Under the pieces are notes generated by a model. It saw only the letters and a program-made list of their open reading frames with translations. It searched no databases and had not been told where the DNA came from. A program made the position numbers and the translations under genes. Shown piece by piece: positions 46,311 through 56,375 of a stretch of 64,000 bases of DNA; position 1 is the stretch's first letter, and each line of letters opens with the position of its first letter. The stretch is taken from contig JADJYC010000007.1 of the NCBI GenBank assembly GCA_016719925.1, forward strand, positions 124,001 through 188,000. Direction: 5' to 3'. The stretch is from Crocinitomicaceae bacterium. Lineage in GTDB: Bacteria > Bacteroidota > Bacteroidia > Flavobacteriales_D > Crocinitomicaceae.

Positions 46311-46382
46311 GGCCCGTTCGTCTAGGGGTTAGGACGCCAGGTTTTCATCCTGGAAACAGGGGTTCGATTCCCCTACGGGCTA
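46311..46382 (+). tRNA. tRNA-Glu (anticodon TTC), copy 1
   Basis: 72 nt cloverleaf: acceptor GGCCCGT / ACGGGCT (one G-T pair at the end), anticodon stem CAGG/CCTG around loop TTTTCAT with anticodon TTC, T-arm GGGGTTCGATTCCCC. The discriminator is A and the CCA end is not encoded. Confidence 0.95.
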
Positions 46383-46621
46383 CTGGAGGTCAGAGTGAGA
46401 ATGAGAGTGAGAGCGGGGAAATGTGGATGTTGTAAATTTAAGGATTGAAGAACGATTCATCCTCAAAACAGAATGAGAGCAGATCAAGAGCGGAATTTAC
46501 GCCTCTTTCAGTTGCTCAAAACTGTTGCTAAACGAAGCAATTAAAATAGTATAAGTCAGAGAAGCTGGGTCGGAAGAACATTGAAATTCACACTGTTCAC
46601 TTACACTCACTCTGAATTAAT

Positions 46622-46693
46622 GGCCCGTTCGTCTAGGGGTTAGGACGCCAGGTTTTCATCCTGGAAACAGGGGTTCGATTCCCCTACGGGCTA
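46622..46693 (+). tRNA. tRNA-Glu (anticodon TTC), copy 2
   Basis: Identical in all 72 bases to the copy at 46311, separated from it by 239 bp. The spacer has no promoter of the TAnnTTTG type, so both copies probably come from one precursor. The spacer contains short GAGTGAGA-like repeats after copy 1 that recur after copy 2. Confidence 0.95.
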
Positions 46694-46787
46694 CAAAAGT
46701 AAAGAGCGAGAAACAGAGTGAGAATGAATGATGCGGCTCTGTGAGAAAGAAAATTGAAATTAAAATTGAAGTAATAAATAGTTAAAT

Positions 46788-47042
46788 ATGGCAAATCACA
46801 AGTCAGCAGTTAAGAGAATCCGCGCAAACAACGCTAAAAATCTCGTTAACAAATATCAGCACAAAACAACACGTAATGCTGTAAAATCATTGCGTGAAAC
46901 AACTGATAAAAAAGCTGCTACAGCTGCTCTACCTAAAGTTTCAGCTATGCTGGATAAACTTGCAAAACGTAACGTTATCCATAAAAACAAAGCTGCAAAC
47001 CTGAAGTCAAGTCTGACCAAGAAGGTAAACAGTTTGAAATAA
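46788..47042 (+). CDS. rpsT: 30S ribosomal protein S20
   Basis: 84 residues: MANHKSAVKRIRANNAKNLV start, Lys/Arg/Ala-rich helices throughout (ALPKVSAMLDKLAKRNVIHK) and the typical NKAANLKSSLTKKVNSL end. S20 binds the 5' domain of 16S rRNA. It follows the tRNA genes and is closed by a strong terminator. Confidence 0.95.
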   Translation: MANHKSAVKRIRANNAKNLVNKYQHKTTRNAVKSLRETTDKKAATAALPKVSAMLDKLAKRNVIHKNKAANLKSSLTKKVNSLK

Positions 47043-47064
47043 TTGTTTCTGAAAAAATTCTGAC

Positions 47065-47102
47065 AAGGTCTTTTTCCGGTCACCGGGAGAAGGCCTTTTT
47101 TT
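47065..47102 (+). terminator. Intrinsic terminator after rpsT
   Basis: A long 15-16 bp stem (AAGGTCTTTTTCCGG pairing with CCGGGAGAAGGCCTT, three G-T pairs) and a very short loop, followed by T5-7. It lies 23 bp after rpsT. Confidence 0.85.
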
Positions 47103-47114
47103 GGTTTAAAGGGT

Positions 47115-47780
47115 ATGGAAGTTAACATTGAATCCGCATGGAAAAATAAACTAACTGATGAGTTTGAAAAACCATACTTCCAATTGCTTGTATCTAAAGT
47201 AAAGAACGCTTATCAAAATTCAGATGTCTGGCCCAAGGGAAATAACATATTCAAAGCATTTGATGCCTGCCCATTTGAAAATCTGAAAGTGGTTATTTTG
47301 GGGCAAGACCCCTATCCTACTACCGGTCATGCGCACGGCCTTTGTTTTTCAGTACCGGCGGATGTCAAACCAATTCCAAAATCGCTGATCAATATATTTA
47401 AAGAGATTCAAGCTGATACCGGCACCAAGTTTCCAGAAAACGGTAATCTGGAAAGATGGGCTGAACAGGGAATCCTGTTACTTAATACTTCACTGACAGT
47501 TAAGGCCGGTGAACCAAATTCGCATAAAGATTTTGGCTGGGAAAAATTTACTGATGCAGTTATCCGGACAATTTCATTAAACAAAACTGGAATTGTTTTT
47601 TTGCTCTGGGGAGCACATGCCATTCAAAAGAAGACGCTTATAGACACAAAAAAACATTTTGTTCTGACATCAGTTCACCCGTCGCCACTATCAGCACACC
47701 GCGGATTTTTAGGGTGCAAACATTTCAGCAAAACCAATGAAATATTAATTTCGCAGAACAAAACACCCATACTCTGGTAA
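47115..47780 (+). CDS. ung: Uracil-DNA glycosylase
   Basis: 221 residues, full length for family 1. Motif A GQDPYPTTGHAHGLCFS (catalytic Asp, water-activating), uracil-binding LLNTSLTV and the Leu-intercalation motif HPSPLSAHRGFLGCKHFS are all present. It removes uracil from DNA to start base-excision repair. hemE starts one base after its stop, so the two are cotranscribed. Confidence 0.95.
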   Translation: MEVNIESAWKNKLTDEFEKPYFQLLVSKVKNAYQNSDVWPKGNNIFKAFDACPFENLKVVILGQDPYPTTGHAHGLCFSVPADVKPIPKSLINIFKEIQADTGTKFPENGNLERWAEQGILLLNTSLTVKAGEPNSHKDFGWEKFTDAVIRTISLNKTGIVFLLWGAHAIQKKTLIDTKKHFVLTSVHPSPLSAHRGFLGCKHFSKTNEILISQNKTPILW

Positions 47781-47781
47781 C

Positions 47782-48820
47782 ATGACAACATATCAAAATG
47801 ATTTGATTTTAAGAATGATCCGCGGCGAAAAAACTGACCGCTATCCGGTTTGGGTAATGCGTCAGGCAGGCAGAATTTTACCGGAATACAGAGCAGTGCG
47901 TTCTAAATTAAAGGACTTTAAAGAATTGGTTGAAACACCTGAATTTGCTGCTGAAGTTACGATACAACCTGTAGATATTCTTGGTGTTGATGCCGCAATT
48001 ATTTTTTTCAGATATTCTTGTAATACCTGAAGCAATGGGACTTCCCTATCAGATGCTAGAAAAGAAAGGACCCTGGTTTGAAAAAACAATTCAAAGCGCA
48101 GATGATATTCATTTAATTTCAGATACCATCGATGTTTATGATAAATTAGGTTACGTTTCTGAAGCAATCAAACTCACAAAAAAAGGACTCAACGGCAGGG
48201 TTCCAATTATAGGATTTGCAGGAGCTCCATGGACAATTTTATGTTACATGATTGAAGGCGAAGGATCCAAAACATTTTCTAAAACAAGAAAACTTTTATT
48301 CACTGACCCTGCGCTGGCGCATCAGATTCTGCAAAAAATAACCAATGTAACTGTTCGATATCTGAAAATGCAGATTGAGTCGGGTTGTGAGCTGGTTCAG
48401 TTATTTGATTCATGGGCCGGAATCCTTGGTCCTGCTGAGTATTCAGAGTTTGGAACAAAATATGTTAAACAGATTTGTGATGCCATTACTGAAGTACCGG
48501 TAACCGTTTTTGCAAAAGGTGCGTATTATGCACGTGCAGAGATTGCTAAAACAAGTTGCAGTACAATAGGTTTAGACTGGCACATGAGTATTGAAGAAAG
48601 CCGAAAAATTATTGGTTCAGACAAAACGTTACAAGGAAATCTGGACCCATGTGTATTGTACGCTGACTTCAGGACAATTGAAAACAAAACAAAAAACATG
48701 CTAAATTCTTTTGGCAATCAACGGCATATAGCTAATTTAGGCCACGGTGTTTATCCTGACACTGATCCTGAAAAAGTAAAATGTTTTATTGATACGGTTA
48801 AAGGATTTGCAATTAATTAA
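47782..48820 (+). CDS. hemE: Uroporphyrinogen decarboxylase, frameshifted in this sequence
   Basis: About 346 residues. PVWVMRQAGRILPEYRAVRS carries the substrate-binding Arg pair, followed by AAIIFSDILVIPEAMGLPYQM after correction, GFAGAPWTILCYMIEG, QLFDSWAGILG and ANLGHGVYPDTDPEKV. The break is in the T7 run 48002-48008, where one T too many changes frame. It converts uroporphyrinogen III to coproporphyrinogen III in haem synthesis, so the organism makes haem. Confidence 0.92.
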
Positions 48821-48832
48821 AAAAAAGAAGTC

Positions 48833-49972
48833 ATGAAAAAAACGGGAATGTTACTGATGTCTTTGGGTCTGGGATTGGTTCTGCAGGCGCAGGATGTTGA
48901 AAACCTGGTGGAAAATCCAAGTTTTGAGGCGATGGAAGGTAAAATCAAAAAGAACGGTTCAATTGCTGTGGCTGTTGGCTGGATGTCACCAACGCTTGCC
49001 GCTGCTGATTTATTTTCAGCACGCGTGAAAGAAGGATATGGAACACCGGCAAACGTTATGGGCTCTGAAGCTCCCATGGATGGTGAAAATTATGCAGGTA
49101 TCCGAACTTTCAGTTATGGTGATAAAGAACCAAGAAATTACATTTCTGCAAAACTGAAAGTTCCATTGACAAAAGATGCAAAATACTGCGTGACTTTTTA
49201 TGTGAGTCTTTCTGAAGCTTCAAAATACGCGTCAAACAATATCGGTATGAACTGCTCTAAAAAACAATACAACATTGATGAGAATAAAACCATTATCGCT
49301 CCTACACACGTTATGCATAAGGATAATCCGGTGTTCAACGCGCAGTTCGGATGGGATGAAGTATGCGGTATCTATATTGCTGAAGGCGGAGAAAAGTTTA
49401 TTACAATCGGAAACTTTTTTGCAAACGGAGAAACTAAAAATGAACGTCTGAAAGGAACAAAAGAATTTACCGGAACATCAGTTGTAAGTTCTTATTATTA
49501 TGTAGACAATATTACTGTTCGCTTGATTGAAGATGAATCAGAATGTGTTTGTAAACAGGATGAAAATGAAATCAAAACTTCAGTAATTTATGAAGAGGCA
49601 CCAATCAATCCTGAAGGAATGAAAGACAATCTGGTAATGGAATACACCACTGTATATTTTGGATACGGAACTGCAGATTTAACTGAAAATGCAAATGGCC
49701 AGCTTGATGTTATTTCTACCGTTATGACAAACAATACAACCTGCAAAGTAAAACTGGTTGCTCACATGGATTCAGATGAATCGGAAGATTCTAACGCAGC
49801 CGGAATGGATCAGTCAAGAGCTGATTCAATAAAAGCTTACTTAATGTCTAAAGGAATTGACGGTTCAAGAATCATTATTGAAACAAAAGGATCAACTGTT
49901 CCATTGGATTCAAGCGGAACTGAAATTGGTCAAGCAAAAAATAGAAGAGTTTCTTTTGTTTATGTTCCATAA
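48833..49972 (+). CDS. OmpA-family outer-membrane protein with N-terminal beta-sandwich
   Basis: 379 residues: signal peptide (MKKTGMLLMSLGLGLVLQAQ), a jelly-roll-like domain (LVENPSFEAMEG opening, KEPRNYISAKLKVPL, YYYVDNITVRLI close) of the carbohydrate-binding type, and a C-terminal OmpA-like peptidoglycan-binding domain (VKLVAHMDSDES, SRADSIKAYLMSKGID, QAKNRRVSFVYV with the conserved NRRV). It likely links the outer membrane to peptidoglycan. It starts 12 bp after hemE and ends at a terminator. Confidence 0.75.
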   Translation: MKKTGMLLMSLGLGLVLQAQDVENLVENPSFEAMEGKIKKNGSIAVAVGWMSPTLAAADLFSARVKEGYGTPANVMGSEAPMDGENYAGIRTFSYGDKEPRNYISAKLKVPLTKDAKYCVTFYVSLSEASKYASNNIGMNCSKKQYNIDENKTIIAPTHVMHKDNPVFNAQFGWDEVCGIYIAEGGEKFITIGNFFANGETKNERLKGTKEFTGTSVVSSYYYVDNITVRLIEDESECVCKQDENEIKTSVIYEEAPINPEGMKDNLVMEYTTVYFGYGTADLTENANGQLDVISTVMTNNTTCKVKLVAHMDSDESEDSNAAGMDQSRADSIKAYLMSKGIDGSRIIIETKGSTVPLDSSGTEIGQAKNRRVSFVYVP

Positions 49973-49994
49973 TCTGACCTGAATTATAAAATTG

Positions 49995-50022
49995 AAGGGA
50001 GGCCAACGGTCTCCCTTTTTTT
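49995..50022 (+). terminator. Intrinsic terminator after the OmpA-like gene
   Basis: Ten-base-pair stem AAGGGAGGCC / GGTCTCCCTT with an AAC loop, followed by T7, 22 bp after the stop codon. Confidence 0.85.
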
Positions 50023-50046
50023 ATGATATTTGTCTGAACGTATTCT

Positions 50047-51367
50047 ATGATTGTCAAAGGAGATAAAAAAATTATCAGGGCGTGGACATTTTATGACTGG
50101 GCTAACTCAGTTTATCCCCTTGTCATAACCACGGCAATTTTTCCGATTTTCTATGTAGTAAAAACAGGAAATATCGGAACGGGTCCAAATCATGATCTGG
50201 TAAAATTTTTCGGATTTGAAATTAAGAATACGGTTTTGCTTTCACTCGTTTTCGCTGCATCGTTTCTTTTGGTTTCGATTTTGTCACCATTGCTTTCAGG
50301 TATTGCAGATTATGCCGGAAGTAAAAAAAGATTCCTGCAATTCTTTTGTTATCTCGGCGCATTATCGTGTGCATCGTTATACTTTTTTAATCCGGAAAAT
50401 CTGGAAGTAAGTATGCTTTCACTTTTTTTTGCAAGTCTTGGTTTCTGGAACAGTTTGGTTTTTTACAATGCGTATTTACCTGAAATTGCAGAACCAAAAG
50501 ATCATGACAAAATCAGTGCAAGAGGATTTTCAATGGGGTATATCGGATCTACCATACTCCTGGTGTTATGTCTTTTTCTTCTCAACGCTTTTGGAACATT
50601 TGATGAACCTGTCATAGCTGCTGAAACCTGTTTTTTAATTACCGCTTTGTGGTGGATTGGATTCAGTCAGATCACGTATGCAAAACTTCCAAATCCGCAT
50701 GGAAAAAATAAAATAACGGGTAAACTTCTTGGAAACGGATTCAGAGAATTAAGAAATGTCGGGCGATTTATAATTAAAACCAAACGGCTGAAAAGATATC
50801 TGCTCACATTCTTTTTGCTGAGCATGGGAGTTCAAACCGTGATGTTGATGGCAACTCCTTTTGCGCAAAAAGAAATTTTTTCACCGGAAGATTCGTCAGG
50901 ACTTATTATTGCTGTTTTAATCATTCAGATAATCGCAGTAATCGGTGCATTTGTTTTCAGCCGTACCTCAGCAAAAATCGGAAATATTAAAACACTTGGA
51001 GTAGCACTCTTCATATGGGTTCTATGTTGTGCTTATGCGTATTTTTTTCGTTTATGATCACGCGCAATTTTACATTCTCGCCTGCATTGTAGGATTTGTG
51101 ATGGGAGGTACACAGGCATTGTCCAGATCAACTTATTCGAAATATTTACCTGAGACCGAAGACACAGCATCCTTTTTCAGTTTTTATGACATTACTGAAA
51201 AAATTGCTATTGTATTGGGTATGGTTGTTTTTGCAATGGTAGAGGCATTTTCAGGTGATATGCGTTTATCCATTCTTGCATTAATTTCGTTTTTTGTGAT
51301 TGGTGTTATTTCTCTTTTCTTTATTCCAAAAGAAGAAAATTCAACATTTAAAACCGATATGCATTAA
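50047..51367 (+). CDS. MFS transporter (UMF1/Atg22-like), frameshifted near its C-terminus
   Basis: About 440 residues, twelve predicted helices. The N-terminus RAWTFYDWANSVYPLVITTA and GIADYAGSKKRFLQFFCYLG are the UMF1 family signatures, and the C-terminal SRSTYSKYLPETEDTASFFS motif is also typical. The T7 run 51042-51048 has one T too many; removing it restores CAYAYFFVYDHAQFYILA. Members are related to the vacuolar amino-acid effluxer Atg22, with substrates in bacteria unknown. Confidence 0.85.
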
Positions 51368-51424
51368 GATTTTATATTGCCCAATTTTTTTGAATGAGCT
51401 TTTCATCTGCAATTTAAAACCGGA

Positions 51425-51526
51425 TCACCTTATTACAATATTCAATTCATCTAAGCTGTAAATAAAATGGCCATAATCAATATCCAGATTAAGCCGTAAA
51501 TCATCCTCGTCATTGCCATAACACAT
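51425..51526 (-). CDS. Possible 33-residue acidic protein or gene remnant
   Basis: A short frame (ATG at 51526, TGA at 51425) reading MCYGNDEDDLRLNLDIDYGH and ending SLDELNIVIR. The amphipathic acidic pattern looks protein-like, but there is no ribosome-binding site or promoter that I can see. It lies in the 198 bp gap between two convergent genes. It could be the tail of a decayed gene. Confidence 0.25.
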   Translation of the reverse strand: MCYGNDEDDLRLNLDIDYGHFIYSLDELNIVIR

Positions 51527-51565
51527 AGTATTGAGTTTTTCTCAGGCTGACAGTAACGGAAAGAA

Positions 51566-52609
51566 CTAAATTTTCTTTTGTCTGCGTTTTTTAATCAGCC
51601 GAAACACTCCAACAAGGCATAAAGCAAAGCCTGTGCCATACCAGAAAATACGGCTTAAAACAATATTCTTGAGATATAGCGGAATGAGTTTATAGTTAAA
51701 TGGTTCTGCTGCTGAAGTAGATTGCCAGAAATCAACATTGTAATACTCCAGATTTTCTAATTTCTGATTGGTAAACGAATGTGTTTCAAAAGTTGCTTTT
51801 CCATTTTCTACATTCACTATCAGAACAGCATCTCTTAATAAAGCGCGGATAGCTGTAGCAATGTAAGTGATTTTATTTTTTTCATCCTGAAAGTAAAAAA
51901 AAGATCCAGGAGCATCTCCCAAAGAACCGGCAAACCAGAAGAGATTAGTTTTCGAGCCAATGCGTTTTGCCAATGGTAAAACTTCAGACTCAAAATTAGT
52001 AGATGTCAAAGACTGGGTATTGTCTTCAAATAATCCTTCCATTTCACTATAGGTATCTTTCCAAATGGTTCGGTGAGCATATACAAAAACATTTGCAACA
52101 TTTCCCTTTTCACTTTCCAACGCAATTTCTTCCAGCAATTTTAGCTGCTCTGCTTTGATATCTCCGTTATCTGATTCTGTATCCAAAATCAAATGATAAT
52201 CATTTCCTGTTTTAAAACTAAAATAAGTTGCACCGTAATTTTTCTGATATACATCAGCAGAAAGGTCATGATTTCCAACTGCATTGAACAAAGGAATATC
52301 CAGCTTATCAAAAAAACTTGACTGGTATTTCGGCATATCATTGCGGATATCCATAAATAAATCTCCCAGACAAATCAGCATGGCTGCATCAGAAGAATTA
52401 ATCCAGTCAAGGTTTGCAAGCAAAGTATTTGCAGGGTATCCTGACTTATTAGTTCCATCTCCATAAAAATGACCTGAAACAATGAAAGAATAATTCCCGG
52501 TTGAATCTATCTGCAACGTTTTATTATTAAACGCAGAGGTTTGGGCAATGATAAATTGCAGATTGAAAAATCCGATCACAAACAATATGAAACGAGTACT
52601 AACTCTCAT
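51566..52609 (-). CDS. Membrane-anchored metallophosphoesterase
   Basis: 347 residues: signal peptide (FILFVIGFFNLQFIIAQT), calcineurin-like motifs (SGHFYGDG, ICLGDLFMD, FNAVGNHDLS, VYAHRTIW) and a C-terminal transmembrane helix with a basic tail (FWYGTGFALCLVGVFRLIKK). The first motif has SGH in place of the usual D-x-H, so activity is uncertain. It should face the periplasm. It is the last gene of the CotH/polysaccharide operon, overlapping the preceding gene by 4 bp. Confidence 0.75.
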   Translation of the reverse strand: MRVSTRFILFVIGFFNLQFIIAQTSAFNNKTLQIDSTGNYSFIVSGHFYGDGTNKSGYPANTLLANLDWINSSDAAMLICLGDLFMDIRNDMPKYQSSFFDKLDIPLFNAVGNHDLSADVYQKNYGATYFSFKTGNDYHLILDTESDNGDIKAEQLKLLEEIALESEKGNVANVFVYAHRTIWKDTYSEMEGLFEDNTQSLTSTNFESEVLPLAKRIGSKTNLFWFAGSLGDAPGSFFYFQDEKNKITYIATAIRALLRDAVLIVNVENGKATFETHSFTNQKLENLEYYNVDFWQSTSAAEPFNYKLIPLYLKNIVLSRIFWYGTGFALCLVGVFRLIKKRRQKKI

Positions 52610-55026
52610 TTTTTATCTGAAATTGTTTCAATATCAATTACTGAACTTTTATATAATTCATAAACTGACTCTCCATTTAAAGCAGATTTTGTGTCAAGTT
52701 TGAATCCAACTTTTGCTCCGGATACATTACCACCAATAGACTTCCAGAATGATGCATCATTCAGCTCAGCAATAACCTCTGAGGCAGCATATTCTGATTG
52801 CCAGGTTAACAAACCCGAATTAAAATTTAAAGATGCAATCTTATTGTAACCGGATATATCACTGTCAGCAATATCCAGATCTGTACCATAAGCATACAAC
52901 AAAATATTCCCGTTTTTTGCTGTCAGATTTTTAATTCTGACCAATGATCTGTCAAATATTCCAAGTGTACCTAATGAACCTGATGCACAATTAAAGATAC
53001 AAACTTCAGATGATGTTGATTTCAATAAAGCAGAATCAGTATCTGCGAAAACACAATTCTGAAAAAATAATTCTGACTCTGAAATCCAGAAAAGGTTATT
53101 TGAATTCACAAACTCAACATGGTCAAATAATGCTTTTGCGCGTTGCAGATAAAAATATTCATTATTCTGACCTGCATCAGTATCAGCAGGACCACACGTA
53201 ACTAAAATCTCTTCCCCTTCTTCAGAACCGCCGGCCATTCGAAGATTTCCATTTAACACAATCTTTCCGTTTTCTTCAAATTTTAAAGTCTGACCCGGAA
53301 AAAAATACAACGTGCTCAAAGTATCTGCCAGATATATTGTTCCATTAATCACAACATCTTTTGCATTGAAAAAATAAGCTGTATCATTCAGATTAGTCAA
53401 TTCAGTCCCCGTATGTTTTTCAATATCGAATGAAAAAGAATTCATTCCCTGATTGTAAGAGGGCAGATCAGAAACCTCTGATTTAAAATTTTTACTGCTG
53501 CCCGGAATTCTTGAAATCAGTTTTAGATTCTTAATATCCTTTTTATCAAACCCGCTCACATTAATATTTAAATCAAAATAATGAGCATAGGTATTTCTTG
53601 CTTTTGCCGGCAGACAAAAAACTGAGTCCAGCTCAACGATGTCTTTTCCATCTATTTCAAGGGCATAAATTTCAATTGGAAAATCACTAACAGGTGTGAC
53701 ACTTATAGTAAGCATAGAATCAATCACTGACTCTTTAAATGCATGAAATGGTTTTGGTAATTCCAGATTGTGACGGATAAGTTCAATATTTTCAAAATAC
53801 GGATCAAATGTAAATTTCCGGTATGGGAATTCATGGGCAAGAACCCCAAGCTTTTTATCAAGTTCAGGTTGAATTTTATTTTTAAAATCATCCAGATACG
53901 TTTCATTGCAAATACGTTCAAGCGCTTTAATGTATGCTTCAAAAAATATTGGATCAGCAAATAACATGTCGTGATAATTAAATTTTAGCTGATCATAATC
54001 ATCCGGAATTCTCTGACCAGCGACCGACTCTGTTTTTCTGACTGAAAAACTTTCATATCCAACCGGCTCAACTTTTCCTGTTTCTGAATTGTAAAAAAAC
54101 TTCACGTCACTCCAGTCCAGAGAATGATGCCCTCCAACCAAATCAATCACTGCATGAAACGATGCCATTTTTTCTACATCAAAAATTTCACTGGTTTTCT
54201 TTTCACCTCTTCTGAAAGCTTCAAGCAAAGCGGCCCCCTTGATATAGGTATCTATCAAAACTGAATCATCTTCAACTGTTCCTTTTTCATACGGTTCAAC
54301 AAATGAAGATGCATAAGAGGAATACTGTTCATCAAGGTATGTACCCTGCAATTCATCAATCCTCCACTCCCAGTATAAATTCGGATTCCAGCGCAAAATG
54401 GCTCCGGCAGGTCGGTCATTGTGATCCAATACATGCTGACCAAAATGTTCTTCAATTGCATAAATTCCCAAATCCTTTTCATTGAGTTTAACCTGAATAA
54501 AATCATAGTTGAGATGAATGACATTTTCCTGTTTCAACAATTGATGATAAACCCATTCATACGCATAGTTCCTTGTTCCGGGAGCCTGCAAAGAAAATCG
54601 TGACATTCCAAAAACCGGTTTCTTTTTAGTCTTAATCCGGAATGACCATTTATCTCCTTCCAGGTGATCAGTCATATGTCCTTTTAATCTTATTTCACCT
54701 TTAACGGTGTCACCATTCTGAATCAGTTTGCATGGCACATAATTATCTTCTCCCTCATTGATTTGTATTCCTCTTTCAATTGCTTTGTCTCTTCTTGATT
54801 TGAGGAATTGATAATCTTCTTCTTCCATAGTAATCTGCAGTTGATCAGGAACAACTTTATCTGCAAGATCTTTATTATGACTGTAAACTGAAATGAATTC
54901 TCCTATTCCTTCAAAACCGTAGCGCTGGACGAATTTGTGAGCGGCAAAAATCCCAACGACCATTAGCAAAAGCAGAATGATTATTGTTCTTTTAAGCAAT
55001 TTCTTTTTATCAATATTCATGCTCAT
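52606..55026 (-). CDS. CotH kinase family protein with C-terminal beta-helix-like region
   Basis: 806 residues: N-terminal transmembrane helix (TIIILLLLMVVGIFAAHKF), then the CotH domain: RLKGHMTDHLEGDKWSFRIK, FGMSRFSLQAPGTRNYAYEW, LGIYAIEEHFGQHVLD and the metal-ligand region LVGGHHSLDWSDVKFFYN. The second half (about 500-800) has repeated short strands suggestive of a parallel beta-helix (ELFFQNCVFADTDSALLKST, GNILLYAYGTDLDIADSDIS). CotH proteins phosphorylate spore-coat or surface proteins. Here the position beside a polymerase-like gene suggests a role in envelope glycan or protein modification. Confidence 0.75.
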   Translation of the reverse strand: MSMNIDKKKLLKRTIIILLLLMVVGIFAAHKFVQRYGFEGIGEFISVYSHNKDLADKVVPDQLQITMEEEDYQFLKSRRDKAIERGIQINEGEDNYVPCKLIQNGDTVKGEIRLKGHMTDHLEGDKWSFRIKTKKKPVFGMSRFSLQAPGTRNYAYEWVYHQLLKQENVIHLNYDFIQVKLNEKDLGIYAIEEHFGQHVLDHNDRPAGAILRWNPNLYWEWRIDELQGTYLDEQYSSYASSFVEPYEKGTVEDDSVLIDTYIKGAALLEAFRRGEKKTSEIFDVEKMASFHAVIDLVGGHHSLDWSDVKFFYNSETGKVEPVGYESFSVRKTESVAGQRIPDDYDQLKFNYHDMLFADPIFFEAYIKALERICNETYLDDFKNKIQPELDKKLGVLAHEFPYRKFTFDPYFENIELIRHNLELPKPFHAFKESVIDSMLTISVTPVSDFPIEIYALEIDGKDIVELDSVFCLPAKARNTYAHYFDLNINVSGFDKKDIKNLKLISRIPGSSKNFKSEVSDLPSYNQGMNSFSFDIEKHTGTELTNLNDTAYFFNAKDVVINGTIYLADTLSTLYFFPGQTLKFEENGKIVLNGNLRMAGGSEEGEEILVTCGPADTDAGQNNEYFYLQRAKALFDHVEFVNSNNLFWISESELFFQNCVFADTDSALLKSTSSEVCIFNCASGSLGTLGIFDRSLVRIKNLTAKNGNILLYAYGTDLDIADSDISGYNKIASLNFNSGLLTWQSEYAASEVIAELNDASFWKSIGGNVSGAKVGFKLDTKSALNGESVYELYKSSVIDIETISDKK

Positions 55027-56375
55027 GCCAGTGCCAATTTATGATTCGGTTCAGTTTGTTCATTATTTTCTGTGACAAGTGCATCCCGGAGATTTCCTGA
55101 AAAAATTGTCAGAATCGTAAAAAATAATATGGTAAATGGATTCAATGACGCAACTAACCATGACTCATAAGTAATATTAAACATAATGTTAATGGCAAAA
55201 GCAAGAACAAGGTAATTGTACTTCATCGATTTGAATACGATTCCGTAAAATGCTCCAAAAAAAGCAATTATTCCTGCAATACCAGCATCAAACCACATGG
55301 ATAAATAAGAATTATGAACCCCACCCTGATGGCCCAGTTTTGAAAGCCAGTAATAATTTGGACGCATCACCTGTTCATCCTGGCCAAATCCACCTCCTAC
55401 AAAATAATAATTCTGAATTTCCTGCCAGGCAAACACCCAGGCAATTTTTCTACCGGAACCTTCTTCAATGGATTCAATTCTGAAATAATCCTGCAAACCT
55501 AAAAATTCTATAACGCCAACAAATCCTTCAAAAATTTGTTCATTAAAAGTCAATACAATAACCACCGTAATGACAGCCAGAAACCAGTGAATTTTAATTA
55601 CTCTTGATATCAGATAAAATAAAAATATACTCATCATTCCATTTCTGGAACCAGACCAGATCAACGAAATAAAAATTACAAGTATAATATACCAGTTTTC
55701 TTTCTTGGTAAAATTGGCAAGTTTTAACTCCCTCAGAATTACCCACAACATAAACGTGAGATTTAAAAATATTCCTAGGCCGTTTGGATTTCCAAGGATA
55801 CTTTTGAAACGCTTTCCATCCAGCATTGCAATCTGTGGTGCCGCAAAGCGCAGCACAATTCCAATGGTTAACATTCCAATGATAAACGTGAAAAAAGCTG
55901 TCCAGAAATATTCTCCCTGATCACGATGCAAGTGTGAAACATAGAAAGGAACTGTCAGCATCATCAGAAAATAAGAAATAGTCTTTTCAAGTCCAACAGA
56001 AAAATTAATGGAATACTGAAGGCCAATAGCTACAACAATAAAAAAGGGAATAAACCAAAGTAATAATTTTGGAAATGGTTTGAAGTCTTCACGATACATC
56101 AATAAAAATCCGGCCAGAAAAAGCGGCACCATAAATTTGAGATCTTTTGCAAACTGTAAATCATCATACGTTGCATTTTTTACCGGAACATAATCTGCAA
56201 GCATCAAAAGCCAAAGCGCAGTTATCAGCAATTCAAAATACCTCTTCCGAATCCCAAACAACAGCATAAACATGGGAAACATGGGATAAATAACCGGACC
56301 ACCCCATACGCCAGAGACATACATGACTGCAAGAATCATGATAAACTGTGAATGTTGTTTGTAGGCTATTATCAT
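55023..56375 (-). CDS. O-antigen ligase/polymerase-like membrane protein (Wzy/WaaL type)
   Basis: 450 residues with about twelve hydrophobic helices and, late in the sequence, the long periplasmic loop with GFGQDEQVMRPNYYWLSKLG and HQGGVHNSYLSMWFDAGIAG. The H-N-S/T motif in VHNSYL is the hallmark of the Wzy_C/O-antigen ligase family. It should join or polymerise lipid-linked glycan repeats in the periplasm. It overlaps the genes on both sides by 4 bp. Confidence 0.8.
   Translation of the reverse strand: MIIAYKQHSQFIMILAVMYVSGVWGGPVIYPMFPMFMLLFGIRKRYFELLITALWLLMLADYVPVKNATYDDLQFAKDLKFMVPLFLAGFLLMYREDFKPFPKLLLWFIPFFIVVAIGLQYSINFSVGLEKTISYFLMMLTVPFYVSHLHRDQGEYFWTAFFTFIIGMLTIGIVLRFAAPQIAMLDGKRFKSILGNPNGLGIFLNLTFMLWVILRELKLANFTKKENWYIILVIFISLIWSGSRNGMMSIFLFYLISRVIKIHWFLAVITVVIVLTFNEQIFEGFVGVIEFLGLQDYFRIESIEEGSGRKIAWVFAWQEIQNYYFVGGGFGQDEQVMRPNYYWLSKLGHQGGVHNSYLSMWFDAGIAGIIAFFGAFYGIVFKSMKYNYLVLAFAINIMFNITYESWLVASLNPFTILFFTILTIFSGNLRDALVTENNEQTEPNHKLALA

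Noticed and set aside
46311..46693. The repeated tRNA-Glu genes as an integration site pair (attL/attR)
   Set aside because: The 239 bp between them holds no integrase or cargo; a simple duplication or tRNA cluster fits better.
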